From the NCBI GenBank assembly GCA_900554905.1, contig USJB01000010.1, positions 1 to 13,972 on the forward strand: a DNA stretch of 13,972 bases. The letters run 5' to 3'. Position 1 is the stretch's first letter. Each line of letters starts with the position of its first letter. The DNA is from an uncultured Collinsella sp. (GTDB lineage Bacteria > Actinomycetota > Coriobacteriia > Coriobacteriales > Coriobacteriaceae). Positions 1-6,868 of this stretch are shown piece by piece. The notes under the pieces are model-generated. The model had not been told where the DNA came from, made no database searches, and saw nothing but the letters and a program-made list of their open reading frames with translations. The position numbers and the translations under genes were made by a program.

Positions 1-71
1 GGCCTCCCTAACTTTCCTATTAGATTAAGTGAGCGATCGAGGAATCGCACTCCCCCTGCCGAGTTACCGCA
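1..71 (-). promoter_or_regulatory. Leader with Shine-Dalgarno of an off-window gene
   Basis: Read on the minus strand, positions 9 to 3 give AGGGAGG, a strong Shine-Dalgarno sequence, only two bases from the window edge. The start codon of a minus-strand gene would therefore lie a few bases beyond position 1. A small imperfect hairpin (28-51, arms AGTG/CACT and CGAT/ATCG with a bulge) lies upstream of it. No convincing -35/-10 pair was found here, so the gene could be transcribed by read-through from the opp operon or from an unrecognised promoter. The existence of that gene is inferred from the ribosome-binding site alone. Confidence 0.4.
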
Positions 72-196
72 GGGCCCGCCCTGTTGTTACTTTTCAGAAC
101 ATCCCGCAGGACGGAGGAAGCCCCGCAGCGCGTAGCGCGCAGCGGGGCTTCCGACATGTCCGAGGACGTTCTGAAAAGTAACAACAGGGCGGGCCC
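72..196. repeat. 125-nt nested coaxial palindrome (REP/MITE-like)
   Basis: The outer arms 72-100 and 168-196 are perfect 29-bp inverted repeats. The inner arms 116-132 and 136-152 pair over 16 of 17 positions around a 3-nt loop at 133-135, with a single A/A mismatch at 127/141. Both sets share the same axis (paired positions sum to 268), so a single strand could fold into one long hairpin with a poorly paired internal region at 101-115/153-167. That region holds the short palindrome GACATGTC (153-160). The element starts 16 nt downstream of the oppF stop. No T-rich tract follows on either strand, so it is not a typical intrinsic terminator. No clear target-site duplication is visible. It may be a REP/MITE-like or palindromic insertion element, or a structure that protects the 3' end of the opp mRNA. 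Confidence 0.85.
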
Positions 197-212
197 GGAC
201 GAGAACAACCGA

Positions 213-1241
213 CTACAGGTCGATGTGCGATTCCTTGATCGGGAACGGCTCGGCGAAGTGGCACGCGCAGCAGTGGCCCGGGGCAACTTCCTTAAACTCA
301 GGAAGCTTCTCGGAGCAGATACCCTGAGCGATCGGGCAGCGCGTGTGGAAACGGCAGCCGGTCGGCGGATCCAGCGGCGACGGCGGATCGCCAGCGAGGA
401 TGATGCGCTTGCGGGTCTTCTGGATATCAGGATCGGGCACCGGCACGGCAGACAGCAGCGACTGCGTGTACGGATGGTGAGGCTCGCTATAGAGCGTCTT
501 CCAGTCCGAAACCTCAACCATCTTACCCAGATACATAACGGCAACGCGATCGGAAATGTGCTGCACGACGGACAGGTCGTGAGCGATAAACAGATACGCG
601 GTACCGAACTTGTCCTGCAGTTCCTTGAGCAGGTTCAGAACCTGGGCCTGAATGGACACATCCAGAGCGGAAACCGGCTCGTCGCAGATAATCAGCTTGG
701 GCTTCAGCGCAAACGCGCGGGCAATGCCGACACGCTGACGCTGACCGCCGGAGAACTCATGAGGATAGCGGTTGATGTGCTCGGGGTTCAGACCGACGAC
801 GTCCAGTAGCTCGCGGACACGCTCAATACGCTCCTCCTTGGTGCCCACGCCGTGAATGGTCATGGGCTCGGAGACGATCTCGCCGATGGTCATGCGGGGA
901 TTCAGCGAAGCATAAGGATCCTGGAAGATAAACTGCATCTCGCGACGCATGTCCTTGATCTCATGCTTGCTCATCTCGGCAACATCTTTGCCCTGGAAGA
1001 ACACCTTACCGGCGGTCGGCTTGGTCAAGCGCATGATGGTGCGACCCGTCGTGGACTTACCGCAACCAGACTCGCCAACCAGGCCAAAGGTCTCGCCCGG
1101 ATAAATCTCGAACGAAATGTCATTCACAGCAGAGACGACACGCTTGGAGAAGCGCTTGGCGAACATGCCGGACTCAGCGGGAAACTCCTTAGAGAGGTGC
1201 TCAACCTTCAGCAACGGAGTACGCTCGTTGGTATCTGCCAT
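213..1241 (-). CDS. oppF: Oligopeptide ABC transporter ATP-binding protein OppF
   Basis: One of the two ATPase subunits that power peptide import through OppB/OppC at the cytoplasmic face of the membrane. The 342-residue protein has Walker A GESGCGKST (56-64), signature FSGGQRQRV (163-171), Walker B LIICDEP (183-189) and a switch histidine at 221. It ends in the oligopeptide/dipeptide C-terminal domain with conserved cysteines 296, 302, 309 and 324-327; in related ATPases such cysteines hold an iron-sulfur cluster. The start overlaps the oppD stop by one base (TAATG), with AAGGGAGG about 9 nt upstream inside oppD, indicating translational coupling. It is the last gene of the operon and is followed by the palindrome at 72-196. 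Length is normal for the family. OppF is preferred over DppF from operon order; the peptide range cannot be read from sequence. Confidence 0.93.
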   Translation of the reverse strand: MADTNERTPLLKVEHLSKEFPAESGMFAKRFSKRVVSAVNDISFEIYPGETFGLVGESGCGKSTTGRTIMRLTKPTAGKVFFQGKDVAEMSKHEIKDMRREMQFIFQDPYASLNPRMTIGEIVSEPMTIHGVGTKEERIERVRELLDVVGLNPEHINRYPHEFSGGQRQRVGIARAFALKPKLIICDEPVSALDVSIQAQVLNLLKELQDKFGTAYLFIAHDLSVVQHISDRVAVMYLGKMVEVSDWKTLYSEPHHPYTQSLLSAVPVPDPDIQKTRKRIILAGDPPSPLDPPTGCRFHTRCPIAQGICSEKLPEFKEVAPGHCCACHFAEPFPIKESHIDL

Positions 1242-2332
1242 TACGCCTCGCCTCCCTTCTTGGAATCCTTGCGCGTACGGGACGTCTCAGGAGCGTTCTT
1301 GAGGAACTCGGGGTCACCGGAGTAGTGGCACGCAGAGTAATGACCAGACTCGGTGACAACGCGCTCGGGGCGCTGCTTGCGGCACTTATCGGTCGCATAG
1401 GGACAACGAGGCGAGAACACGCAGCCCTCAGGCAGGTTCATGAGCGAAGGCGGGTTGCCGTGAATCGGCGTAAGAGGCTTCTTCTCTTCGATGGCCTGCT
1501 CCGGGATGGAGCGGATAAGGCCCCAGGTGTAGGGGTGGCGGCTCTCGTAGAAGATTTCCTCAGCAGTACCGAACTCGACGGGACGGCCGGCGTACATAAC
1601 CATGATCTTGTCAGCCATATCGGCGACAACGCCCAGGTCATGGGTGATCATGATGATGGCGTTGCCGTTCTTCTCCTGCATTTCCTGCATAAGCTCAATA
1701 ATCTGAGCCTGGATGGTAACGTCCAAGGCAGTCGTGGGCTCGTCGGCAATCAGAATATCGGGATCGCAGGCAAGAGCCATAGCGATCATGACACGCTGAC
1801 GCATACCGCCCGAGAACTGGTGCGGATACTCATTGACGCGCTTCTCGGGCTCGGGGATACCCACGAGGTCCAAAAGCTCGGTAGCGCGCTTGAGTGCCTC
1901 CTGCTTGGAGTAGCCACGGTGCAGACGAAGGCCCTCGCCCACCTGCTTACCGATCTTATAGACCGGGTTCAGGGAGGTCATAGGATCCTGGAAGATCATC
2001 GCGATATCGTTACCGCGAATGTGCTGCATCTCTTCCTCGGTCATCTCGAGGATAGAACGACCGCGATAGCGAACGTCACCGCCCTCGATCTTTCCCGGAG
2101 GCATCGAGATAAGGCCCATGATGGTCATGGCGGTCACGGACTTACCGGAGCCGGATTCACCGACTACTCCCAGGGTCTCGCCGCGATCGAGCGTGTAGGA
2201 GACACCGTCGACAGCACGAACGACGCCATCCTCGGTGTGGAAATACATCTTAAGGTCATCGACCTCGAGCAGATGCTGGCCCTCGGGAACCGGCTGGTCC
2301 TTCAGGTCCACATAGTTCTTGTTCTTCTTCAT
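1241..2332 (-). CDS. oppD: Oligopeptide ABC transporter ATP-binding protein OppD
   Basis: The first ATPase subunit of the peptide importer; it pairs with OppF to hydrolyse ATP beneath the OppB/OppC channel. In the 363-residue product I see Walker A GESGSGKS (58-65), signature FSGGMRQRV (173-181), Walker B ILIADEP (193-199) and a switch histidine at 231. The C-terminal oligopeptide-transport domain carries cysteines 304, 310, 317 and 335, spaced as in iron-sulfur-containing Opp/Dpp ATPases. A short basic, Lys/Arg-rich tail (351-360) follows and looks lineage-specific. The start lies 2 nt after the oppC stop (TAAGGATG), with purine-rich sequence in the end of oppC, so translation is probably coupled. 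The reading frame is intact and of ordinary length. Function is assigned by family motifs and operon position. Confidence 0.93.
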   Translation of the reverse strand: MKKNKNYVDLKDQPVPEGQHLLEVDDLKMYFHTEDGVVRAVDGVSYTLDRGETLGVVGESGSGKSVTAMTIMGLISMPPGKIEGGDVRYRGRSILEMTEEEMQHIRGNDIAMIFQDPMTSLNPVYKIGKQVGEGLRLHRGYSKQEALKRATELLDLVGIPEPEKRVNEYPHQFSGGMRQRVMIAMALACDPDILIADEPTTALDVTIQAQIIELMQEMQEKNGNAIIMITHDLGVVADMADKIMVMYAGRPVEFGTAEEIFYESRHPYTWGLIRSIPEQAIEEKKPLTPIHGNPPSLMNLPEGCVFSPRCPYATDKCRKQRPERVVTESGHYSACHYSGDPEFLKNAPETSRTRKDSKKGGEA

Positions 2333-2334
2333 CC

Positions 2335-3270
2335 TTATGCGTCCTTCATCTTGACGTCGAGGGCGTCGCGCAGACCGTCACCCAGCAGGGTGAAGGCGAG
2401 CACCGTCGAGAGAATTGCCAGACCGGGCATGATCATCATCCAGGGAGCGGTCAGAAGATACTGCTGACCGTCCTGAATCATGGAGCCCCACGAAGGCGTA
2501 GGCGGAATAACGCCCATGCCGAGGAAGGACAGAGCGGACTCGGTCAGAATGGCGCCACCAATGTTCATGGTCGCGTAGACCACGATGGAGGCGACGGAGT
2601 TCGGGAAGATGTGACGCACGACGATACGAGCATCGGATGCACCCATCGCGCGCGCAGCGTCAACATAGTCGTTTTCCTTGACCGTCAAGATTGCAGAGCG
2701 GAAGACGCGCGCAATCGAAGGCCAGCCGAGAATGCCGATGGCAAAAAAGACGTTCTGAAGACCACGGCCGATAACGGCGATCATGGCGACAACGAACAGC
2801 ACGTACGGGAACGCCAGGAAGATGTCCGCACAGCGCATGATGATCGTATCCCAGATGCCGCCGTAGAAACCGGCTAGGGCACCCATGACCAGACCAATCA
2901 CCGTGGAGATCGCAGTGGCCATAATACCGACGGAAAGCGAAACACGTGCACCGTAGATAACGCGGACGAGAATGTCACGACCAAGGGCGTCGGTGCCAAA
3001 CGGGTGCTCTGCACACGGAGCCAGCAGCGACGTCTCGGCCATGGTGGTCGAGTCGGAAGCCGTCGGAGAACCGAGCCAGGGCTTAGCCCACAGATCTGCG
3101 GTCAGGGCAACCACAACGACGATGATGATCCAGCAGACACCGATAACGGCGAGCTTGTTCTTACGAAGACGCTTAAAAGCGTCGCCCCACAGCGTGCGGG
3201 ACTTGGCGGGAGCAGATGCGACCTTGGTGGCGGTAGCCTGCTCCTGAGGCTGAGAATCAGTTTCCTGCAT
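2335..3270 (-). CDS. oppC: Oligopeptide ABC transporter permease OppC
   Basis: The second membrane permease of the peptide importer; with OppB it forms the transport path. The 311-residue protein starts with a polar cytoplasmic tail (about 1-40), then a strongly hydrophobic first helix (41-58). The typical OppC motif HPFGTDALGRDILVRV follows at 89-104, and then five further membrane segments. The EAA loop that contacts the ATPases is visible around 205-224 (DAARAMGAS, then RHIFPN). The C-terminus carries the family-typical stretch GDGLRDALD. Start choice is supported by AGGGAGG 8 nt upstream, inside the 14-nt gap after the oppB stop. All expected OppC regions are present. Nothing unusual was seen apart from the acidic, Ser/Thr-rich loop before the HPFGTD motif (about 66-88). 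Confidence 0.93.
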   Translation of the reverse strand: MQETDSQPQEQATATKVASAPAKSRTLWGDAFKRLRKNKLAVIGVCWIIIVVVVALTADLWAKPWLGSPTASDSTTMAETSLLAPCAEHPFGTDALGRDILVRVIYGARVSLSVGIMATAISTVIGLVMGALAGFYGGIWDTIIMRCADIFLAFPYVLFVVAMIAVIGRGLQNVFFAIGILGWPSIARVFRSAILTVKENDYVDAARAMGASDARIVVRHIFPNSVASIVVYATMNIGGAILTESALSFLGMGVIPPTPSWGSMIQDGQQYLLTAPWMMIMPGLAILSTVLAFTLLGDGLRDALDVKMKDA

Positions 3271-3284
3271 GAGACGTACCTCCC

Positions 3285-4322
3285 TTAGGCCTTATCCGAC
3301 GGACCGCCAAGGCGGATGCGCGGGTCGAGGAATGCATAGCTAATGTCGACGAGCAGGTTGATCACCATGACGACGACGACGATGAGCGTAACGCCGCCCA
3401 TAACGATGGGCCAGTCACGCATGCTAATGGCGCGATAGACCTCATAGCCGATACCGGGCCAGTTAAAGACCGTCTCGGTCAGGATGGCGCCCGAAAGCAT
3501 GCCGCCAAAGTCGACACCAATATAGGTAACGACGGGGATGAGTGCATTCTTAAGCGCATGCTTGACGATGATCGCACGATTGGAAAGACCCTTGGCCTTT
3601 GCCGTACGGATGTAATCCTGGTTCATGACGTCAAGCAGCTGCGAACGCATAATGCGGGCAGCATAAGCGGTCGAAACCGAAGCCAGCGTAATGGTCGGAA
3701 GCACATAGTGCATCCAATCCTGATACTGAGAGCTGGAACCGCCGGCACCCGAGATCGGCATGGAGAATGCGCCGCCGGTAGCATCCTTGAGGATGACGCC
3801 AAAGAACAGCTGCAGCAACATACCGAGCCAGAAGGCCGGGACCGCAACGAGGATCGACGTGGTGAGCGTTACCAAAATATCCCAGAAGGAATAACGCTTT
3901 ACCGCCGAAATGATACCCGCACCGATGCCCATGATTGCCTCGAGCACGATGGCGCACGCGGCAAGTTTGACCGTATACGGATACTTCTGGGCAAAGATTT
4001 CCGTAACCGGCAGCTTGCGCTGATACGAATTGCCCAGATCGCCATGAAGTAGGCCATTCATGTAATACAAATAACGGTCCACGAGCGACGTTTGAACGGG
4101 GTCGCCGTTCTCGTCAAGGATCGCGTTGCCGTCCTCGTCCGACTGGACCAGGTGATAGCGGACGCGAAGCTGAAGCTCCACCTCGGGGGACAGAGCCTTG
4201 TCTCCACCGATCAGCTTGATCGGATCTCCCGGCACGATATTCTGGAGGGCGAACAGAATCAGCGTAACGCCCAAAAACACCGGGATGAACTGAAGCACAC
4301 GTTTAACGATGTACTTACCCAT
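3285..4322 (-). CDS. oppB: Oligopeptide ABC transporter permease OppB
   Basis: The first membrane permease of the peptide importer. In the 345-residue protein the N-terminal helix (about 8-29) is followed by the family motif VPGDP (30-34). The extracytoplasmic segment contains LHGDLGNS (92-99), and the EAA loop lies at about 240-262 (RTAKAKGLS, then KHALKNA). The C-terminal DPRIRLG stretch (333-339) is typical. An Asp/Asn/Gly-rich insert at about 60-79, centred on DEDGNAILDENGD (62-74), sits in the extracytoplasmic part where I would expect a short linker. AGGGGAG precedes the ATG. The gene is separated from oppA by 156 nt containing a hairpin, so it may be expressed at a lower level than the binding protein. 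Confidence 0.93.
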   Translation of the reverse strand: MGKYIVKRVLQFIPVFLGVTLILFALQNIVPGDPIKLIGGDKALSPEVELQLRVRYHLVQSDEDGNAILDENGDPVQTSLVDRYLYYMNGLLHGDLGNSYQRKLPVTEIFAQKYPYTVKLAACAIVLEAIMGIGAGIISAVKRYSFWDILVTLTTSILVAVPAFWLGMLLQLFFGVILKDATGGAFSMPISGAGGSSSQYQDWMHYVLPTITLASVSTAYAARIMRSQLLDVMNQDYIRTAKAKGLSNRAIIVKHALKNALIPVVTYIGVDFGGMLSGAILTETVFNWPGIGYEVYRAISMRDWPIVMGGVTLIVVVVMVINLLVDISYAFLDPRIRLGGPSDKA

Positions 4323-4352
4323 ACCACTCCCCTATCTAGGGATTAACCTAAA

Positions 4353-4382
4353 TGGGATGCCGATCGCCAGACCGGCATCCCA
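4353..4382 (-). terminator. Intercistronic hairpin between oppA and oppB
   Basis: A perfect 10-bp stem (4353-4362 with 4373-4382, arm TGGGATGCCG) closes a 10-nt loop in the oppA-oppB gap. On the minus-strand RNA it is followed by only a short U stretch (AUUUAGG). It is therefore at best a weak terminator, or a hairpin that blocks 3' exonuclease decay of oppA mRNA. Either role would keep the binding protein in excess over the membrane complex, as is common for importer operons. The stem is seen directly; the effect is inferred. Confidence 0.6.
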
Positions 4383-4478
4383 AAATTACCATCAGCCAGT
4401 TTACCCCAGGTTAGGGAGAACTGTATGTTTCCCATGAGGTCTACGTAAATACTTGACCCTCACGGAAGCTGCAAACTC

Positions 4479-6155
4479 TTAGGCGAGCTCAGCGGTACCC
4501 AGATCGGCGTGCTTCTGCGGATCGACATAGAGGTGCTTGATGCGATCGGAGCCGGCGATGGTGTGCGTGTAGAACATAATCGGGATGACCGGGCAGTCGG
4601 CAGCGACCATTGCATCGGCCTCCTGCATCTTAGCGACGCGCTCCTCGTCGTCAACAATAGTACGAGCCTCGTCGACCTTGGCGTCGAACTCGGGGTTGCT
4701 GTAACCAGAGCGGTTGTCGCCACCAAGGGAGTCGGAGTGGAACAGCGGATACAGGAAGTTGTCCATGATCGGGTAGTCGGCAATCCAACCCAGACGACCG
4801 AACTGATAGTTAAAGTTCTGATACTGCTCGAGCAGGGCAGACCACTCAGGGGTATCGGAAACAGCGGTAACGCCCACCTTGGCGAGGTCGCCGATGATGG
4901 ACTCCATGATCTCCTTGTGGCCACCGTCCTGGTTGTAGGAAAGGGTCACGCTAATGCCACGATCCCCGTTAGCGCCAGCGGGAGCAACCTTGTCGAGGTA
5001 CTCGTTAGCCTTGTCGACGTCGTAGGCGCAGAACTCCCATGCGCCCTCCTTGTAACCATCGATGCCCGGAGGAACAATACCGTCGGCGGGGGTACGGGTA
5101 CCCTTGAAGATGGTCTTGCAGATGGCCTCACGGTTAATGGCCAGGGAGATGCCCCTACGCAGGTCGGCGTTGTTGAACGGCTCGGCCGTGTTGTTGCAGG
5201 TCAGGTAGTAGGTGGAAGGCTCGGCGCCGAGCAGCATGCGCTCGCCGTCACCCATGGTGTAGCCGTCCTTGGACACGCCGCGATCCTTCTTGGCAGCGTC
5301 GATCTGAGCAACGGGAACGTCGCAGACATCGAGGTTACCGGCCTGGAACTCCTTGTAAGCGGTCTCCATGTCCTTGATGACCTGGAAGTGGATGCCATCG
5401 ATCTTGGCCTTGTCGCCATAGTAATCGTCGAACTTCTTGACGTTGATCTCCTGGCCATCCTCCCACTTGCCGTCCATCATGAACGGGCCGTTACCGACCG
5501 GGGCAAGATAGAAGCTCTTGACATCGGACTCGGCGCACTCGGGAACCGGGGCCAGAGCCGGATGAGAGGCGACGAAGGGGAAGTCAGCGTAAGCGGAAGA
5601 CAGCTTGACGACGAGGGTCTCATCGTCGGGGCACGTAACACCGCTGAGCTCGGTAGCGTTACCGGCAAGCAGGTCGTCATAGCCCTCGACCATGGAAAGG
5701 TGATAGGAGACCTCGGAAGGGCCGTACTCGGTAGCGATGGCCGACTTGGTGTTGACCAGACGCTCCCAACCGAGCTTGAAGGACTTGGAGGTAACGTCGT
5801 CACCGTTGTGGAACTTGGCCTTCTTGATCTTGAAGGTAAACTCGGTGGCGTCGTCGTTGGACTCAAAGGACTCGCAAGCCAGCGGAACGATCTCGCCCTT
5901 CTCGGCGTCATAAGAGGTCAGAGCGTCAAAGAGCTGGTACTCGACCTGAGTGCCCTGGTCCTCCTGGACATTGTAGGGGTCGATGCAGACCGGGTTGTTG
6001 ATGTAGAAGTTCAGCGTCGAACCGGACTCAGAACCGGAAGCGTCGCCACCCTTCTTGCCACATGCGGCAAGAAAAGCCATGGAGCTCGCAGCAAGGGTGC
6101 CGCCAACAAAGGCGCGACGACCCATAACGGGCTGGTGGAACATAGAATCAGCCAT
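4479..6155 (-). CDS. oppA: Oligopeptide-binding lipoprotein OppA
   Basis: The extracellular solute-binding subunit (SBP_bac_5 family) that captures peptides and delivers them to OppBCDF. The 558-residue precursor has a twin-arginine-like signal: G12-R13-R14-A15-F16, a hydrophobic stretch (16-31) and a lipobox LAAC, with Cys32 as the predicted lipid-anchored first residue. This suggests export by the Tat route followed by lipid anchoring. The mature part has the family's usual layout: an N-terminal segment around LNFYINNP, the region describing a predicted charge relative to the membrane-distal lobe, and a C-terminal region with the GWIADYP motif typical of this family. The start is fixed by AGGAGG 5 nt upstream of the ATG; a second Met at residue 5 is less well placed. 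It is the first gene of the opp operon. The peptide preference cannot be inferred. Confidence 0.93.
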   Translation of the reverse strand: MADSMFHQPVMGRRAFVGGTLAASSMAFLAACGKKGGDASGSESGSTLNFYINNPVCIDPYNVQEDQGTQVEYQLFDALTSYDAEKGEIVPLACESFESNDDATEFTFKIKKAKFHNGDDVTSKSFKLGWERLVNTKSAIATEYGPSEVSYHLSMVEGYDDLLAGNATELSGVTCPDDETLVVKLSSAYADFPFVASHPALAPVPECAESDVKSFYLAPVGNGPFMMDGKWEDGQEINVKKFDDYYGDKAKIDGIHFQVIKDMETAYKEFQAGNLDVCDVPVAQIDAAKKDRGVSKDGYTMGDGERMLLGAEPSTYYLTCNNTAEPFNNADLRRGISLAINREAICKTIFKGTRTPADGIVPPGIDGYKEGAWEFCAYDVDKANEYLDKVAPAGANGDRGISVTLSYNQDGGHKEIMESIIGDLAKVGVTAVSDTPEWSALLEQYQNFNYQFGRLGWIADYPIMDNFLYPLFHSDSLGGDNRSGYSNPEFDAKVDEARTIVDDEERVAKMQEADAMVAADCPVIPIMFYTHTIAGSDRIKHLYVDPQKHADLGTAELA

Positions 6156-6254
6156 GCCATCCTCCTTATGAGATAGGACAAAGAAATGTTCAGTCGGACA
6201 TATGTCGAGACAATCCGATCCGAACCATCAAAACGCCGCCCGCTGCTATGGCTG

Positions 6255-6302
6255 GTTATGCACAACGGACCAACGTTTTGCAATACAGTAGCGCATTTTA
6301 TA
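6255..6302 (-). promoter_or_regulatory. Candidate oppA promoters
   Basis: The 294-nt gap between secG and oppA must hold the opp promoter, because the secG terminator (6397-6428) lies upstream. There are two candidates on the minus strand. TATAAA at 6302-6297 sits in an AT-rich patch but lacks a good -35. TTGCAA (6283-6278) is spaced 17 nt from CATAAC (6260-6255), with each element matching 4 of 6 consensus bases. Both leave an untranslated leader of roughly 90-140 nt. A perfect 10-nt palindrome GACATATGTC (6197-6206) lies inside that leader. Neither candidate is decisive from sequence alone. Confidence 0.3.
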
Positions 6303-6396
6303 CACAATTTGGGGCTAATTCCGGTTAACGGTCGAGAATTTCTTTAGTTGGGCGAAGTATGTGGGGATATTTTGACTCTGTTACAAATATGTAAAC

Positions 6397-6428
6397 AAAA
6401 AGGGTCCCGCACTTACGGGACCCTTTTT
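6397..6428 (-). terminator. Intrinsic terminator after secG
   Basis: A perfect 13-bp stem (6397-6409 with 6416-6428) closes a 6-nt loop. Its GC-rich core GGGTCCCG is flanked by A5/T5, so the stem itself ends in a run of U on either RNA strand. It lies 21 nt downstream of the secG stop. The symmetric A/T flanks would let it work in both directions, but only minus-strand genes border it. It separates secG from the opp operon. Confidence 0.9.
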
Positions 6429-6449
6429 GAATATTTATGCGGCTCGTGC

Positions 6450-6704
6450 TTAGTAGCCGACGATGCCCTGCGGGAAGAAGAACATGCACAGGACGACGCA
6501 CACGGCAAAAACAACGGCCATAATTACCGTCAGGCGATCGAGGTTCTGCTCCATGACGCCCGTGGCAGAGCTGGAGTTATACAGCGAGCTAGCGATCATA
6601 TCCGAAACGCCGGTGCCCTTACCGGAATGCATCAGGACGAGAATCGTCAGCGCCACGGCAGAGACAGCCCAAACGACAAACAGAAGAATCTGGAACGGAC
6701 CCAT
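6450..6704 (-). CDS. secG: Protein translocase subunit SecG
   Basis: The small membrane partner of SecYE, which assists SecA-driven protein export through the cytoplasmic membrane. The 84-residue protein has two hydrophobic segments (about 4-25 and 57-78). They flank a polar loop with the SecG-typical run HSGKGTGVSDMI (26-37) and a Ser/Asn-rich stretch (40-47). The length is normal for the family. AAGGAG lies 7 nt before the ATG. The gene stands alone as a transcription unit between the gpmI terminator (6812-6843) and its own terminator (6397-6428). Position next to the glycolytic genes matches actinobacteria and many Firmicutes, where secG follows tpiA. Here gpmI is inserted between them. 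Confidence 0.93.
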   Translation of the reverse strand: MGPFQILLFVVWAVSAVALTILVLMHSGKGTGVSDMIASSLYNSSSATGVMEQNLDRLTVIMAVVFAVCVVLCMFFFPQGIVGY

Positions 6705-6740
6705 AGATAAGCTCCTTAATAGAACAGTTCAAACTCCAGT

Positions 6741-6749
6741 ACTGTACCA
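6741..6749 (-). promoter_or_regulatory. Candidate extended -10 promoter of secG
   Basis: Read on the minus strand, positions 6749-6741 give TGGTACAGT, which fits an extended -10 element (TGn followed by a TATAAT-like hexamer, 4 of 6 matches). No good -35 is visible upstream, as can be tolerated for extended -10 promoters. It lies about 37 nt before the secG start and downstream of the gpmI terminator, so a promoter is expected in this short gap. Confidence 0.35.
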
Positions 6750-6811
6750 CAATCCCCCGCTCTCCCCTACCTGCCACTCAAGGACGGGGTGGAAATGGCA
6801 GAAATACCAAA

Positions 6812-6843
6812 AAGGGGGTTGTCCGGTTGTGGACAACCCCCTT
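6812..6843 (-). terminator. Intrinsic terminator of the glycolytic operon
   Basis: A perfect 13-bp stem (6812-6824 with 6831-6843, core GGGGGTTGTCC) closes a 6-nt loop. On the minus-strand RNA it ends in five U residues. It begins 25 nt after the gpmI stop. A second, AT-rich 8-bp stem (6846-6853 with 6861-6868) lies between the gpmI stop codon and this terminator and may add 3'-end stability. Confidence 0.9.
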
Positions 6844-6868
6844 ACTAGAAAACGGTATTTGTTTTCTA

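Noticed and set aside
72..196. The nested palindrome as a simple intrinsic terminator for the opp operon.
   Set aside because: The stem is far longer than usual, contains a large unpaired internal region and is not followed by a T-rich tract on either strand.
20..544. Minus-strand frame spanning the oppF end and the palindrome.
   Set aside because: It is in a different frame from oppF over the shared region, is rich in Ser/Arg as typical of shadow frames, and has no motif.
84..809. Plus-strand frame running from the palindrome into oppF.
   Set aside because: It starts at a TTG inside the hairpin arm, lacks a ribosome-binding site and is antisense to the well-supported OppF ATPase.
3368..3384. 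Short GAC/GAT triplet run resembling a microsatellite.
   Set aside because: It encodes the valine-rich last membrane helix of OppB and is explained by codon use.
4509..6176. Long plus-strand open frame (555 codons) opposite oppA, and similar frames opposite gpmI, pgk, gap, tpiA and oppD.
   Set aside because: The minus-strand genes have clear family motifs, ribosome-binding sites and operon spacing. The antisense frames show no recognisable domains and arise because TTA, CTA and TCA codons are rare in high-GC genes.
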